This document shows positions 55,261-64,000 of a stretch of 64,000 nucleotides of DNA, piece after piece. The position numbers and the translations under genes were made by a program. The notes under the pieces were generated by a model. That model saw only the letters and a list, made by a program, of their open reading frames with translations. It was not told the DNA's origin and searched no databases. Source of the stretch: Sphingomonadales bacterium (GTDB lineage: Bacteria; Pseudomonadota; Alphaproteobacteria; Sphingomonadales; Sphingomonadaceae); assembly GCA_009995225.1 (NCBI GenBank), contig JAACPW010000004.1, forward strand, positions 1 through 64,000. Reading direction: 5' to 3'. Every line of letters begins with the position of its first letter. Positions within the stretch are counted from its first letter, which is position 1.

Positions 55261-57156
55261 ATGACGCACATGTCGGCATCGGATAGGAAAGTGTGCGCAC
55301 GCGCTGCGCCCCGGTACGATTCGTTCGATCAACACCCACTTAAGGAGAAAATTCTGTTCTTCGATGATCGCCTTGCCACCGTGCTGCGTCAGCGCGCCAT
55401 TGGCGAGGCGAGCTTGCGCACGCAGTATCGGCAATTGCTCGATCTTCTGGGCAAGGATCGTACCCATGCAATTGGCGCAGATCACAGCTTGCTCGCGGCC
55501 GCGTGGCTGAGAATGGATGCGCTGGCGGAAGCGATTCCTGCTGCCGACCGGGCGCGCATGATCCGTGAACCCGGCTGGCGCTTTCACAGCCCTGATCTTG
55601 CCTCTCATCTGTCCGACCACGAACCTGAGGTTGCGTCCGCTGCGCTGTCGCGGGCGGAGCTTTCATCGGAAGACTGGACCGCGCTGATCCCGCGGCTTCC
55701 ATTGCGCGCGCGGGGCTTTCTGCGCCTGCGCCGCGATCTTCCGATTGATGTGGAAGCGCTGCTGGCTCGGCTTGGTGTGCACGATCGCGGGCTACCAGCG
55801 CCGGCGCCTGTTCCTGCGGCGGCTTCCTCGAATGAATCCATTGAAAACGCCGCTGCGGCAACGCCGCGTCTCACCGCTGATCAGCCCGTTTCCATTCGGT
55901 CTTCGGCGGCCGTTCCGCTGCGCAAGACCCCTTCCGTCCCGGTACGGCAGCGTGACCGGGATGAAAGCGGCCGCACCGAAATTTCCGCTCTGGTCGAACG
56001 GATCGCACAATTTCGGCGGACCCGCGGTGAAAGCCCGCTCGATCTCGAACAATCGCCCCGCTTACCGCTTGGCGAAGTGCCTGAACGGTCGATCCGATCC
56101 ATTACCAGCTTTGGTTTCACCGCCGATCCGACAGGTCGCATCGCTTGGGCCGTCAGCGAGATTGCGGCGATGGTGATCGGCACCCGCCTGTTTGCCAATA
56201 ATACCGGGCGCGACGAGGATCCGGACAGCGCCAGCCTTGCGCGTGCCTTCGCGCGCCGCCAGCCTATCACCGGAGCGGCGGTGACCTTGTTCGGTGCCCC
56301 TGGCATCGCCGGAGACTGGATCGTCGATGCGGAGCCGCGCTTTAGTCAGGAGGGCCACTTTGCCGGCTATTTCGGCCGTTTTCGCCGTGTGCCCGATCCG
56401 GCGGCCGCTGCCCTTGGCGCTGAGGCCCATGAAGCAGACCGGATTCGCCAGCTTCTTCATGAATTGCGCACGCCCGTCACCGCGGTGCAAGGCTATGCCG
56501 AAGTGATCCAGCAGCAATTGTTCGGCCCCGCCCCGCACGAATACCGCGCGCTTGCTGCGGCCATTGCAGCCGATGCAGCGCGCATCCTTGCTGGGTTCGA
56601 AGAACTTGACCGGCTGGCCCGACTTGAAACCAGGGTGACAGTCATTGAGCCGGGCGAGGCCGATCTTGCGGCGCTGGTGCGGCGGACGGCGGCGCAGTTC
56701 GAACCGGTGCTGAGTCCGCTGGGAGCCGGAATGTCGCTCGCGATACCTGATGATGTCACGCTGCTGATCATGCTCGACCCCGAAGACGCCGAGGCATTGG
56801 TTTGGCGGCTGCTCGCCAGCCTGGGCGCGGCTTGCGACACCGGGGAGCGCATTACGATCACTCTCGATGTGGTGGCCGGCTCCGAAGCGGGCACGGGCAT
56901 GAACACTGACCATGCCCGACTGACGTGTTCCTTGCCGGCGCGGATGGCGGCAGAAGATAACATCTTTGCAGCAACCACCCGAACGGCTGAAAGCACGATC
57001 ACTCCTGGGCTTTTTGGTACCGGCTTTGCGCTGCGCCTTGCCCGGGCGGAGGCGCGTGCAGCCGGCGGTGTTTTGCGGCGCGAGGGTGCAGTGCTGACGC
57101 TGACCTTACCGCTTTTGCTTCAGAACCCGTCCTTGTTCAGTGCTGCCGAAGCCTAG
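55261..57156 (+). CDS. Histidine kinase-like protein with degenerate ATPase region
   Basis: 631 aa from MTHMSASDRK; an alternative ATG is 9 bp downstream. There is no TM helix, so it is cytoplasmic. An N-terminal helical region of about 250 residues is followed by a PAS-like segment (RSITSFGFTADPTGRIAWA). The dimerisation box has LLHELRTPVTAVQGYAEVI with the phospho-acceptor His. The ATPase part is short: an N box like DAEALVWRLLASLGAA and a G2-like GTGFALRLARAEARAAGG, with a weak G1. Some alphaproteobacterial kinases of the DivL type are similarly altered. Partner unknown. Confidence 0.8.
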   Translation: MTHMSASDRKVCARAAPRYDSFDQHPLKEKILFFDDRLATVLRQRAIGEASLRTQYRQLLDLLGKDRTHAIGADHSLLAAAWLRMDALAEAIPAADRARMIREPGWRFHSPDLASHLSDHEPEVASAALSRAELSSEDWTALIPRLPLRARGFLRLRRDLPIDVEALLARLGVHDRGLPAPAPVPAAASSNESIENAAAATPRLTADQPVSIRSSAAVPLRKTPSVPVRQRDRDESGRTEISALVERIAQFRRTRGESPLDLEQSPRLPLGEVPERSIRSITSFGFTADPTGRIAWAVSEIAAMVIGTRLFANNTGRDEDPDSASLARAFARRQPITGAAVTLFGAPGIAGDWIVDAEPRFSQEGHFAGYFGRFRRVPDPAAAALGAEAHEADRIRQLLHELRTPVTAVQGYAEVIQQQLFGPAPHEYRALAAAIAADAARILAGFEELDRLARLETRVTVIEPGEADLAALVRRTAAQFEPVLSPLGAGMSLAIPDDVTLLIMLDPEDAEALVWRLLASLGAACDTGERITITLDVVAGSEAGTGMNTDHARLTCSLPARMAAEDNIFAATTRTAESTITPGLFGTGFALRLARAEARAAGGVLRREGAVLTLTLPLLLQNPSLFSAAEA

Positions 57157-57183
57157 GCAAGGCGCCGGGAACGAACGCCGTTT

Positions 57184-58185
57184 ATGACCACAGCTTCAAT
57201 GCTCGATGTGCCGCCAGTCGGCCGCGCAGCCGCCTTCTCTGCCGGCTTTGGTCAACGCGTGCTGTTGACTTTGGATACTGAAGAGGAGTTTGACTGGACG
57301 GGCCCGTTCCGGCGCACGGGTTATGGATTGAGCCATGTCGAGGCGATCCCGCGGTTTCAGGCTTTCTGCGAAACGCTCGGCGCACATCCGGTCTATCTGG
57401 TCGACTGGCCCATCGTTCAGGATCAGCGCGCTGTGGATATCATCGGCGATGCTGTCCGGCGTGGGACAGCCGATGTAGGCGTGCAGCTTCATCCTTGGGT
57501 CAATCCGCCCTTTGATGAGGACGTGGGCGTGCACAATTCCTTCGCTGGAAACCTGCCGCCCGAACTGGAGGCGGCGAAGTTCATGGCCCTGCGCGATGGA
57601 ATTGAGAATGCCTTCGGAACAGCCCCGCTCATTTACCGCGCGGGTCGTTATGGGCTCGGCCCCCATACCGCCGAGCTGTTGAAACGCGCCGGAATCCGGG
57701 TGGATACGTCGGTGCGACCGCTGTTCGATTACAGCGATCAAGGCGGGCCGGATTACCGTCGGCACCCGCTCAGTCCCTATTGGGTCGACGGGGCGATGCG
57801 ACTGCTCGAATTGCCGGTTACCTCCGTCCATTCCGGATTGCTGCGTGGTATGGGCGGGCCGGTGCAGCGCATAGGCGAACAGCTTCCGCGAGGCATGGGC
57901 ATGCTGTCCCGGCTGGGACTTTTGGAACGCATAGCCCTGACCCCCGAGGGTGTCTCAAGCGAAGAGGCCGTTCGTGGCATCGACATCGCATTGGATCTGG
58001 AACTTCCTTTGCTAGTCCTATCGTTTCACAGCCCGACACTCGCGCCGGGTCATACGCGCTATGCAGCGACCGAAGCCGGCGTAGAGGCGGTCTACGGCTG
58101 GCTGAGCACGGTTTACGCTCATCTGGAAGCGCGCGGTGTCAGAAGCTGCTGCGTTGCCGACATCATCGCTTCGACCGGCGGTTAG
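57184..58185 (+). CDS. Polysaccharide deacetylase family protein, WalW-like
   Basis: 333 aa. The metal-binding opening is LLTLDTEEEFDWTGPF, with the acidic DTE of the NodB-like barrel. QLHPWVNPPFDE supplies the His and YRAGRYGLGPHT the catalytic Arg. The WalW subgroup lacks the standard His pair spacing of chitin deacetylases. It starts 28 bp after the histidine kinase stop and may be co-transcribed. It probably trims N- or O-acetyl groups on an envelope glycan. Confidence 0.83.
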   Translation: MTTASMLDVPPVGRAAAFSAGFGQRVLLTLDTEEEFDWTGPFRRTGYGLSHVEAIPRFQAFCETLGAHPVYLVDWPIVQDQRAVDIIGDAVRRGTADVGVQLHPWVNPPFDEDVGVHNSFAGNLPPELEAAKFMALRDGIENAFGTAPLIYRAGRYGLGPHTAELLKRAGIRVDTSVRPLFDYSDQGGPDYRRHPLSPYWVDGAMRLLELPVTSVHSGLLRGMGGPVQRIGEQLPRGMGMLSRLGLLERIALTPEGVSSEEAVRGIDIALDLELPLLVLSFHSPTLAPGHTRYAATEAGVEAVYGWLSTVYAHLEARGVRSCCVADIIASTGG

Positions 58186-58272
58186 GCAAAGGATCAGATT
58201 GTCTGCTTGTCTCTCCCGCAGTGGCAGAGTAGGGGGCTGTTCAACGCCATGCCTTCCGGTGCCTGTTTCCAG

Positions 58273-58345
58273 GGGCCTGTAGCTCAGCGGTTAGAGCTGG
58301 CCGCTCATAACGGCTAGGTCGCGGGTTCGAATCCTGCCGGGCCCA
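58273..58345 (+). tRNA. tRNA with CAU anticodon, probably tRNA-Ile2 (lysidine type)
   Basis: 73 nt. Acceptor GGGCCTG pairs with CGGGCCC. Loop CTCATAA gives anticodon CAU, and the T arm is GCGGG-TTCGAAT-CCTGC. C4-G69 and C5-G68 in the acceptor match the known TilS determinants, favouring Ile2 over elongator Met. The chromosome continues ACCG, so the terminal CCA is not fully encoded. Confidence 0.85.
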
Positions 58346-58383
58346 CCGGAGGCGAGCACGGAAAGGCGAGACGAAAACAGAGT

Positions 58384-58460
<77 letters not shown>

Positions 58461-58567
58461 CTTTTCCAGCAAAGCATTGAAAGAAAACCGCTTTCACCTC
58501 TCGGTGAAGCGGCGTGACACGTGTCGTATCACATGCCGGTTCACCGACCTGTTCGGAGAGCCTTTCA

Positions 58568-60595
58568 ATGCCCAAGATTCCCTTCAGCCTGCGCCGCTCT
58601 GGCCGCTATTATTTCCGCAGGCGGGTCCGTTTGCAGAATGGCAAGGATATCCATGTAGTTGTGCCGCTATCCACCTGCGATGGGCAGGAGGCGCGTGAGC
58701 GATCCGCAATGCTCGCCGCGCAGTTCGACAAGGTGCGCCGTGCTGTGAACGCGTATTTCGAATCCAACGATACGCTTGATGCCGCAGCCATCAAGGGCCT
58801 GTTCGAGAACGAGCTGCGCCATTGCCTCGCCAAGCTCGTGTTGGAATTCCATGATCCGGCCCGCGATCCCGCCATGCTGGTGCATGAACACCGCACCAAG
58901 GCCAGCGCTTATGATCTAGCCCAGCGCCCTGGACAGATCATCGAGCTATCCGATGATCACCGCCGCAGGCTTGCCGATGCAGGGCACGATGAGAACGCGA
59001 TCGAAGACGTAGCGATGGAGCTCGACATTTATTGCGGCAAGCATTCCGTCCGCGACGAAATGCTGGCTCTCGTCGCGGAAGGGCTCGGGCTTGAGCCGAC
59101 CGATTCGGTCATCGGACGTCTCAAACATCTGCAATTGCAGGCAAAGGCTGAAGCGCACCGGCTGGCGGCGCACTTCATGGACGATGATGTGCAGGCGGCC
59201 TTTGATCAGGAGGAAGCTTTGCTGGCGAAGCGCCGGCAAAACGGTGCGCCACTGACCTTTGCAACGCCGCGTTCGGCAACGCCCCCGCCGATCGCCCTGC
59301 CCTCGCCGGTATTTACACCGGCCGAGACCAGCGCCTCGTCCTATCCTGATTGCGTGTTTAGGACCTATCATGCCACGCGGTTCAGCGAGGTCATTCCCAA
59401 AATCCTGCGGCTTGCTCGCCGCGGCGGCCATTGGAACCGCGGTCTTGCACAATACGAGCGCGTGCTCAAAACCTTCGCTTGGGTAACAGGCGATAAGCCG
59501 CTTGGTGCTTACAACCATACCGACGTGGCGAAGTTCAAGAATGCGCTTTTGGACATGCCACGCACCCACCGCCCTTCGAAAGATTTTGATCGCCCGTTCG
59601 AGGAAGTTGCCGAAAACTTTGCCATCACCAGCGGCAACTCCCGATCGATGAACACCTTGAAGCGCGATCTCTCCTACATGTCGACCGCATACGATCTGCT
59701 TGCAGAAAATGAGTGGGCGCCGAAGATACCCAATACCAAGGCGCTCGACTTTTCGGCGGTGAAATTGGGCAAGCACAAGAAGGTGTCGAAGAAGACCGCG
59801 CGTCCGCCATGGATGCCGGAACACATGATCTGCCTGTTTTCAGCTCCAATCTGGACGGGCGGCGGTGGTCATCTGCGTAGGCTCGACCGCGCGGCAGGTG
59901 ACAATGTCTGGCATGATGCCGCCTATTGGCTGCCGCTCATGCTTTACTACACCCATGCCGCCCTGAACGAGATCGCCGGGCTGCGGGCCGACGAGATCTA
60001 CGTCGATGACGCCGTTCCCAACATTGTCATCCAAGATAACGACGTGCGCGCCGAGGATGAGGTCGAAGGTGGCGAGAAAAACGAAGATCGCGGCCGACTG
60101 ATCCCGGTCCACCCTGAGCTGTTGCGGCTCGGTTTCCTCGATTACGTCAAGGCGATCCGCGCTGAAGGCCACAGGGAGTTGTTCCCCGAACTCTACCTCA
60201 ACGAAGCGCGGATCGGCGGTCACCAGTTCCGCAACATCGCATGGCGTCACATGTCATCGTGGATTGGCCTGCACATGACAATCCCGGTGAACAAGGTTGG
60301 CAAATTTGCCGACATGCACTCGATCCGTGCCTTAGGATCGAGCTTCTACGCTAAGGCGAATGTTCCAGATTTCATGCGCGCCGACGTGATGGGACACGCG
60401 CGCACTGGCACCAACGCCCTTCATTATTCTAAGCGCAGCGATACGCACGGGGTGCAGCAGGTGCTGTCAGAATATCTCGCCTTCATGGTGCAGCACACCG
60501 GGGTTGCCACTGCGCACCTTGCCCCCCACCCCGTCCGGCTGCTGCCAATCAACCATCGGTCGCGGACTGGGATGCCGCGAGTGAAACGCGCATAG
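58568..60595 (+). CDS. Tyrosine-type site-specific recombinase (DUF6538-like N-terminus)
   Basis: 675 aa from MPKIPFSLRR, whose RRSGRYYFRRRVR opening is typical of DUF6538 integrases. A large SAM-like and helical part (about 60-470) precedes the catalytic domain. HSIR (His584, Arg587), GHAR (His610) and the nucleophile Tyr620 in LHYSK are present. The first catalytic Arg, normally TGxRxxE, appears as YTHAALNE, so it seems missing. The gene sits just downstream of tRNA-Pro, as expected for an island integrase. It may be a full-length but altered enzyme, or use another Arg. Confidence 0.87.
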   Translation: MPKIPFSLRRSGRYYFRRRVRLQNGKDIHVVVPLSTCDGQEARERSAMLAAQFDKVRRAVNAYFESNDTLDAAAIKGLFENELRHCLAKLVLEFHDPARDPAMLVHEHRTKASAYDLAQRPGQIIELSDDHRRRLADAGHDENAIEDVAMELDIYCGKHSVRDEMLALVAEGLGLEPTDSVIGRLKHLQLQAKAEAHRLAAHFMDDDVQAAFDQEEALLAKRRQNGAPLTFATPRSATPPPIALPSPVFTPAETSASSYPDCVFRTYHATRFSEVIPKILRLARRGGHWNRGLAQYERVLKTFAWVTGDKPLGAYNHTDVAKFKNALLDMPRTHRPSKDFDRPFEEVAENFAITSGNSRSMNTLKRDLSYMSTAYDLLAENEWAPKIPNTKALDFSAVKLGKHKKVSKKTARPPWMPEHMICLFSAPIWTGGGGHLRRLDRAAGDNVWHDAAYWLPLMLYYTHAALNEIAGLRADEIYVDDAVPNIVIQDNDVRAEDEVEGGEKNEDRGRLIPVHPELLRLGFLDYVKAIRAEGHRELFPELYLNEARIGGHQFRNIAWRHMSSWIGLHMTIPVNKVGKFADMHSIRALGSSFYAKANVPDFMRADVMGHARTGTNALHYSKRSDTHGVQQVLSEYLAFMVQHTGVATAHLAPHPVRLLPINHRSRTGMPRVKRA

Positions 60596-60603
60596 CTAGT
60601 GAA

Positions 60604-60633
60604 AAGGGTCTGCTGCCGGAGCGGCAGACCCTT
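60604..60633 (+). terminator. Strong hairpin after the integrase gene
   Basis: Perfect 10-bp inverted repeat AAGGGTCTGC/GCAGACCCTT with a 10-nt spacer, starting 8 bp past the integrase stop. The stem ends in TT and no longer T tract follows. It probably acts as a terminator for the integrase, and could serve the opposing restriction gene as well. Confidence 0.6.
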
Positions 60634-60848
60634 AGAGCGCTGACGCGCCGTTGCGAGCTCGCAGCCACAGGGCTCGTATGCCGTCACCTCGCTGAAGACC
60701 GCCGCGTGAGGTAGTTCGCCCGCCCAAGTTGTGGCGAATTGGCAGAGGCGCCATGGGGTAATTCAGGCGGTTCAGGTTCGAACGCGTTCGCCAGACATGG
60801 CCGCTCCGAAAAACCAGTACCTTGCCACGGCAGCGCGCCAAACGAAGG
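60634..60848. other. Intergenic gap between integrase hairpin and restriction gene
   Basis: 215 bp between the convergent integrase and restriction genes. No gene is seen. It contains tRNA-like fragments (GGCGAATTGGCAGAGGCGCC near 60,733-60,752 and GGTTCGAAC near 60,776-60,783) that do not fold into a full cloverleaf. Confidence 0.4.
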
Positions 60849-63800
60849 TCATGCGCCTTCCCCCGCACCGCGATCCAGCGCCCGCATGGCGTCGGTGATC
60901 GAGTTCGTTTCCACGCTGACCCGCACGACCTTGGCGAGCAGGGTGATCATGCTCTCCTTGTAATCGGCGAAGCGGTAGGTGTTGAACTTCTCGCGGACGG
61001 TGGGGTCCTTGATCGTCTTCTCCTTGTGCTGATCGAGCACCCAGTCGATCGCGCTGCGGTTGCCGAGGCGGTAATCCCATGCGCCTTGCGGGATGCCGGT
61101 CAGCTTGGTCTGCGCATCGACGATGACTTCGCCTGCTTCGGCCACCGGGCGCAAAATCGGACGGGCCATGGCGCCGGGCTTGGGTTCCTTCTCGGCTTCG
61201 ACCCGCGCGATTGGCCAGGGCTTCACCTTCTCGTAGCCGATATGCAGCTTCAGCAGCGCTTCGCCCCATGCGACCCATTGGGCGAAATCGAGGTAAAGCG
61301 GCACACGCGGGAATTCGCGGCGCAGATCATCGGTGTGGTGTTCGCGGTAGATCGGATCGTGCAGCACGGCGTAGCAATAGGCAAAGATCGTATCGTGCGT
61401 GACCGCGTCATCGGGATAGCGCGCGCGGAACTGCTTCAGTGCCCAAGGGGTGATGTTGTCGACGCGTTCGCCCGACGGGATGTAGCGGTATCGGGAAACG
61501 CCGAAGGTTCGGCCATTGCCGGTCTTGACGAGACCTTGGTCAAAGACTTGAACCACTGCCGATGCGGTCATTGGGTCTTCAGACGCCATTGCTCGAAAGG
61601 CGATGGTCGGGTTGTCTTCGGATGGGCTGAACAAGCTAGGAAGGCGAAATGTCCGTCCGTTTAACACGGGATCGAAGTAGATCCATTGTCTGCTGAAGGC
61701 CCGGTAATGGCCATGCCGAAGATGTCGGGGGTCGAAGGTGATCTCCTTTGACTTCTTGAAGGCCTTGTCCAACTCGGTATCCCATTTAAGATCCTGGCTT
61801 TGCTTCTTCGCGCGCCGGTCTCTCTCATAGGTGGCGATGAAGGCTTTCACCTTTTATCTGAGCTTCCGCTTGTCGAAATCCCACAGCCAATCATCACGTC
61901 GAGTTTCTGCCCCGTTCGACGAAAGGCGGAAAATTGCCTCGACCTTTGCACCATCGCGATCCGTTGGTCCTTTGGTCGGATCAGCTAAAGGCAGGTAGCC
62001 ACTCCATTCGGCGCTCTCACCTGACAGCCAATTACCTTTGGTATCCGGGGTCATAGGCTCAACCTGCCAGCGGTCGAAATCCTCGACGCCGTCGAGATAG
62101 GCCAGCTTCTCCGCTGCCGTTTCGTCCTCCGGGCGGCGAGCGTAGAAGAGTTTGAAGCCCTTTGCCGCCTTGCGGCGCACCATAAAGGCGACGGTGACGC
62201 CCGTCTGGATGCCGAACACATTGTGCTTGGTGCCGCTCAGCTTGGGATTGGCGCGCACGTCGCCGCCCAGATCCATCAGCCAGCATTCGGCGAATTCCTC
62301 GGCAATGCTCTTACGGAACCCGTCGAAGGCCACCTTCTCGATAAAGTTACGGTTGGTGACCATGGCGATCACACCATCCTCGGTCAGCCGGTCCGATGCC
62401 CAACGCCAGAAACGCACATACATGTCCGACAGCGAATTGGTGTTCTGCGCATTGCTGCGGCGGCGGTAGGTCTGACCGATCCGCTCATCGACGCGGCGAT
62501 AAGGCCGGTTGGGGTTGCGCGCGTTATAGTCCTGCTGCCACGCGTTGTAGGGCGGGTTGCCGATAATCAGCTTGATCTTGCCCGAGTTCTGACGCTTCAC
62601 CCGCTCAAGGTTCTCGTCGCTGGTGCCACCGAACATGTCTGGCTGGTGCCCGGCGTAGATCGCAAGGCCCGCAGTGTTGTCGAGCGTGTCGACGAAGACG
62701 AGACCGGGGAACTCCTCGTAGCTATCGTTGAGGACGGCGAAGGTGTTCTCGATGTTGAGGTTGGCGACGTAGTAGGGGAGGATCGCCACTTCGTTGGCGT
62801 GAAGCTCGTTCTGGTATTTGGCCTTGAGCCGCGCCTTGCCCGCCCCCTGCATGTGTTCGAGCAGCTCGACGATGAACGTGCCGGTGCCTGTGGCAGGGTC
62901 GAGAATCTCGACGCCTTCATCAGCGAGGGTCTTGCCGAAATGCTTTTCGGTCAGCCATTCAGCGCCGCGGATCATGAAGCGCACGATCTCGCCGGGGGTG
63001 TAGACCACGCCCAGCCGGTCGGCGGCGTTGGGGTCGTAGGTCTTGTAGAAGTCTTCGTAGAGCCGCTTGACGAAGTCCTGCTTGGCGCGCGGATCGGCCA
63101 GCCCGGCAGCAGCGCCACGGATCGCACCATAGTAAGGTCGGAGCAGATCTACGGTCGCGCGGCGGAGCGCGCCGGTGAAGAACTTGGCCTCCAGCTCGCC
63201 CAGCTTGATCGCGATGTTGTTCTCGCGGTGATACTGCGAGTTGTCGAAGACGCTGGTGAAGATTTCTTCGGTCAGGATGTGCTGGATCAGCATTTTCCTG
63301 ACATCATCGCGGGTAACGGCCGGGTTGATCGCCTGCTTGGCGTGCTGAAGGAAAGTATCGAGCGCCCCCACGAAATCAGCGCTGTGGGCCTCGGCCTCGC
63401 CCATCGCCATTTCGAGCGCTTCGAGCACCTGCGGGAGATCCGCGCGGAACTTGGCGGAGGCTGCCTTGAACTCGCTGAGTTCGGGCGGTTCGTGGTCGTA
63501 GAAGGTCTCGATCAGTCTCAGGAGCGCGTCGTCATCCGACAGGGAAATGCGCATGACCTCGCGCCCATCCTGCCTCAGGACGGCGGACTGGGTATCCTCG
63601 TAAATGATGTTGTCATCCGGGTAGCCCTTGGCGATCTTGTCCCGGATTTCGCGGTCGAGATCGTCCTTGCTGTCTTTTGCCTCCCAGTATCCGAACGGCT
63701 TGCGCAGGATCTGGGGGATCAGGGCACCGTCCACGGCGATGTTGTTGCCGCGGGGGCCGCGCCCTTCCCATTCGTTAGTGAAGACCAGATCGTGGGCGCG

Positions 63801-63920
63801 GCCTGTGCGTTCGAGCAGTTCGGCGAACGCCTTTCGCAGCACCCGTTCATTCAAGCTACCGGTGACGCGATGCTGTTCGGCCAGCGTGCGCCGGTATGTG
63901 TTGATATGCTGGCGGCTCAT
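60849..63920 (-). pseudogene. Type ISP-like restriction-modification gene split by an in-frame stop
   Basis: One reading frame of about 1,023 codons from MSRQHINTYR, broken by a single TAA at 61,854-61,856 after residue 688. The N-terminal part is a PD-(D/E)xK-like nuclease (Asp64, then Glu80-x-Lys82 in YWEAKDSKDD). A coupler follows, then an N6-adenine methyltransferase with DPATGTGTF (341-349), VYTPGEIVRFM and NPPYN (455-459). The last third (333 codons, 60,849-61,850) resembles the target recognition region of type ISP enzymes and remains open in the same frame. No helicase domain is present, unlike LlaGI. It could be dead, or made as two polypeptides by reinitiation at a GTG 2 codons past the stop. 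Confidence 0.82.
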
Positions 63921-64000
63921 GCGGCTTCCCCTATTGGCGGCATGATTGGCCGTGCGGCAAGGTGCTGGCAAGGGTGGATTTAATTTGCTGAGTAAGGCCT

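Noticed and set aside
60720..60800. tRNA-like stretch with a Leu-type D-arm sequence and a GGTTCGAAC T-loop-like element
   Set aside because: The T stem does not pair (position 61 is G), no acceptor stem matches and no anticodon arm is convincing. Perhaps a remnant, but not a supportable tRNA gene.
62223..63983. 586-codon plus-strand open frame opposite the restriction gene
   Set aside because: Antisense to a gene with clear nuclease and methyltransferase motifs; no family features of its own.

Overview
This is a GC-rich chromosomal window. The gene content points to an alphaproteobacterium, most likely a sphingomonad of the Erythrobacter/Porphyrobacter type. The clues are an NDUFS4-like complex I accessory protein, a DUF6456 protein, a GTA-type 3TM holin, a short SRP RNA beside dnaX, and IorAB-type molybdenum hydroxylase genes. 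Taxonomy is inferred from gene families only.

Layout. 1-10 kb, mostly minus strand, is housekeeping: HU, Lon, YbaB, DnaX, SRP RNA, NDUFS4-like protein, HrpB helicase and a polyprenyl diphosphate synthase. 10-16 kb holds chorismate mutase and then a minus-strand signalling block: a lipoprotein, an ECF sigma factor with its putative membrane anti-sigma, an OmpR-type response regulator with its histidine kinase, a PepSY protein and a SIMPL protein. 16-24 kb carries a Uup-like ABC-F ATPase coupled to a uracil-DNA glycosylase-like gene, a divergent DUF6456/XRE-S24 pair, a GT4 glycosyltransferase, yajC-secD-secF and tRNA-Pro(GGG). 24.5-28.1 kb has an RmlD-like reductase, an old-yellow-enzyme-type oxidoreductase and a GT-C membrane transferase.

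28.1-42.6 kb is one long, tightly packed minus-strand envelope polysaccharide cluster. Read in its own direction it holds: glucose-1-phosphate cytidylyltransferase, CDP-glucose 4,6-dehydratase and the PLP/[2Fe-2S] 3-dehydrase (rfbFGH); an SDR, an HpcH/HpaI-type aldolase, an acetolactate-synthase-like TPP enzyme and a HAD phosphatase; Wza and Wzz; a GtrB-GtrA-GT-C trio; and an FkbM methyltransferase. Together they suggest synthesis of a CDP-linked 3,6-dideoxyhexose that is branched by a TPP-dependent carbon transfer, then export and decoration of a polymer containing it. The aldolase plus HAD pair is not part of the textbook yersiniose route. This cluster is the best candidate here for an undescribed pathway.

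43-47.3 kb is a molybdenum hydroxylase locus (XdhC, MobA-like, IorB-like, IorA-like). 47.4-58.2 kb is mixed: a CitE-like lyase, an orphan GTA holin, AroQ dehydroquinase, accB-accC, a frameshifted PhyH-like gene, an NDH-2 dehydrogenase, an Lrp regulator, a divergent atypical histidine kinase and a WalW-like polysaccharide deacetylase. 58.2-64 kb starts with a CAU tRNA and tRNA-Pro(TGG), followed at once by a tyrosine recombinase and a type ISP-like restriction-modification gene broken by an in-frame stop. This looks like the left end of an integrated island whose other end lies outside the window.
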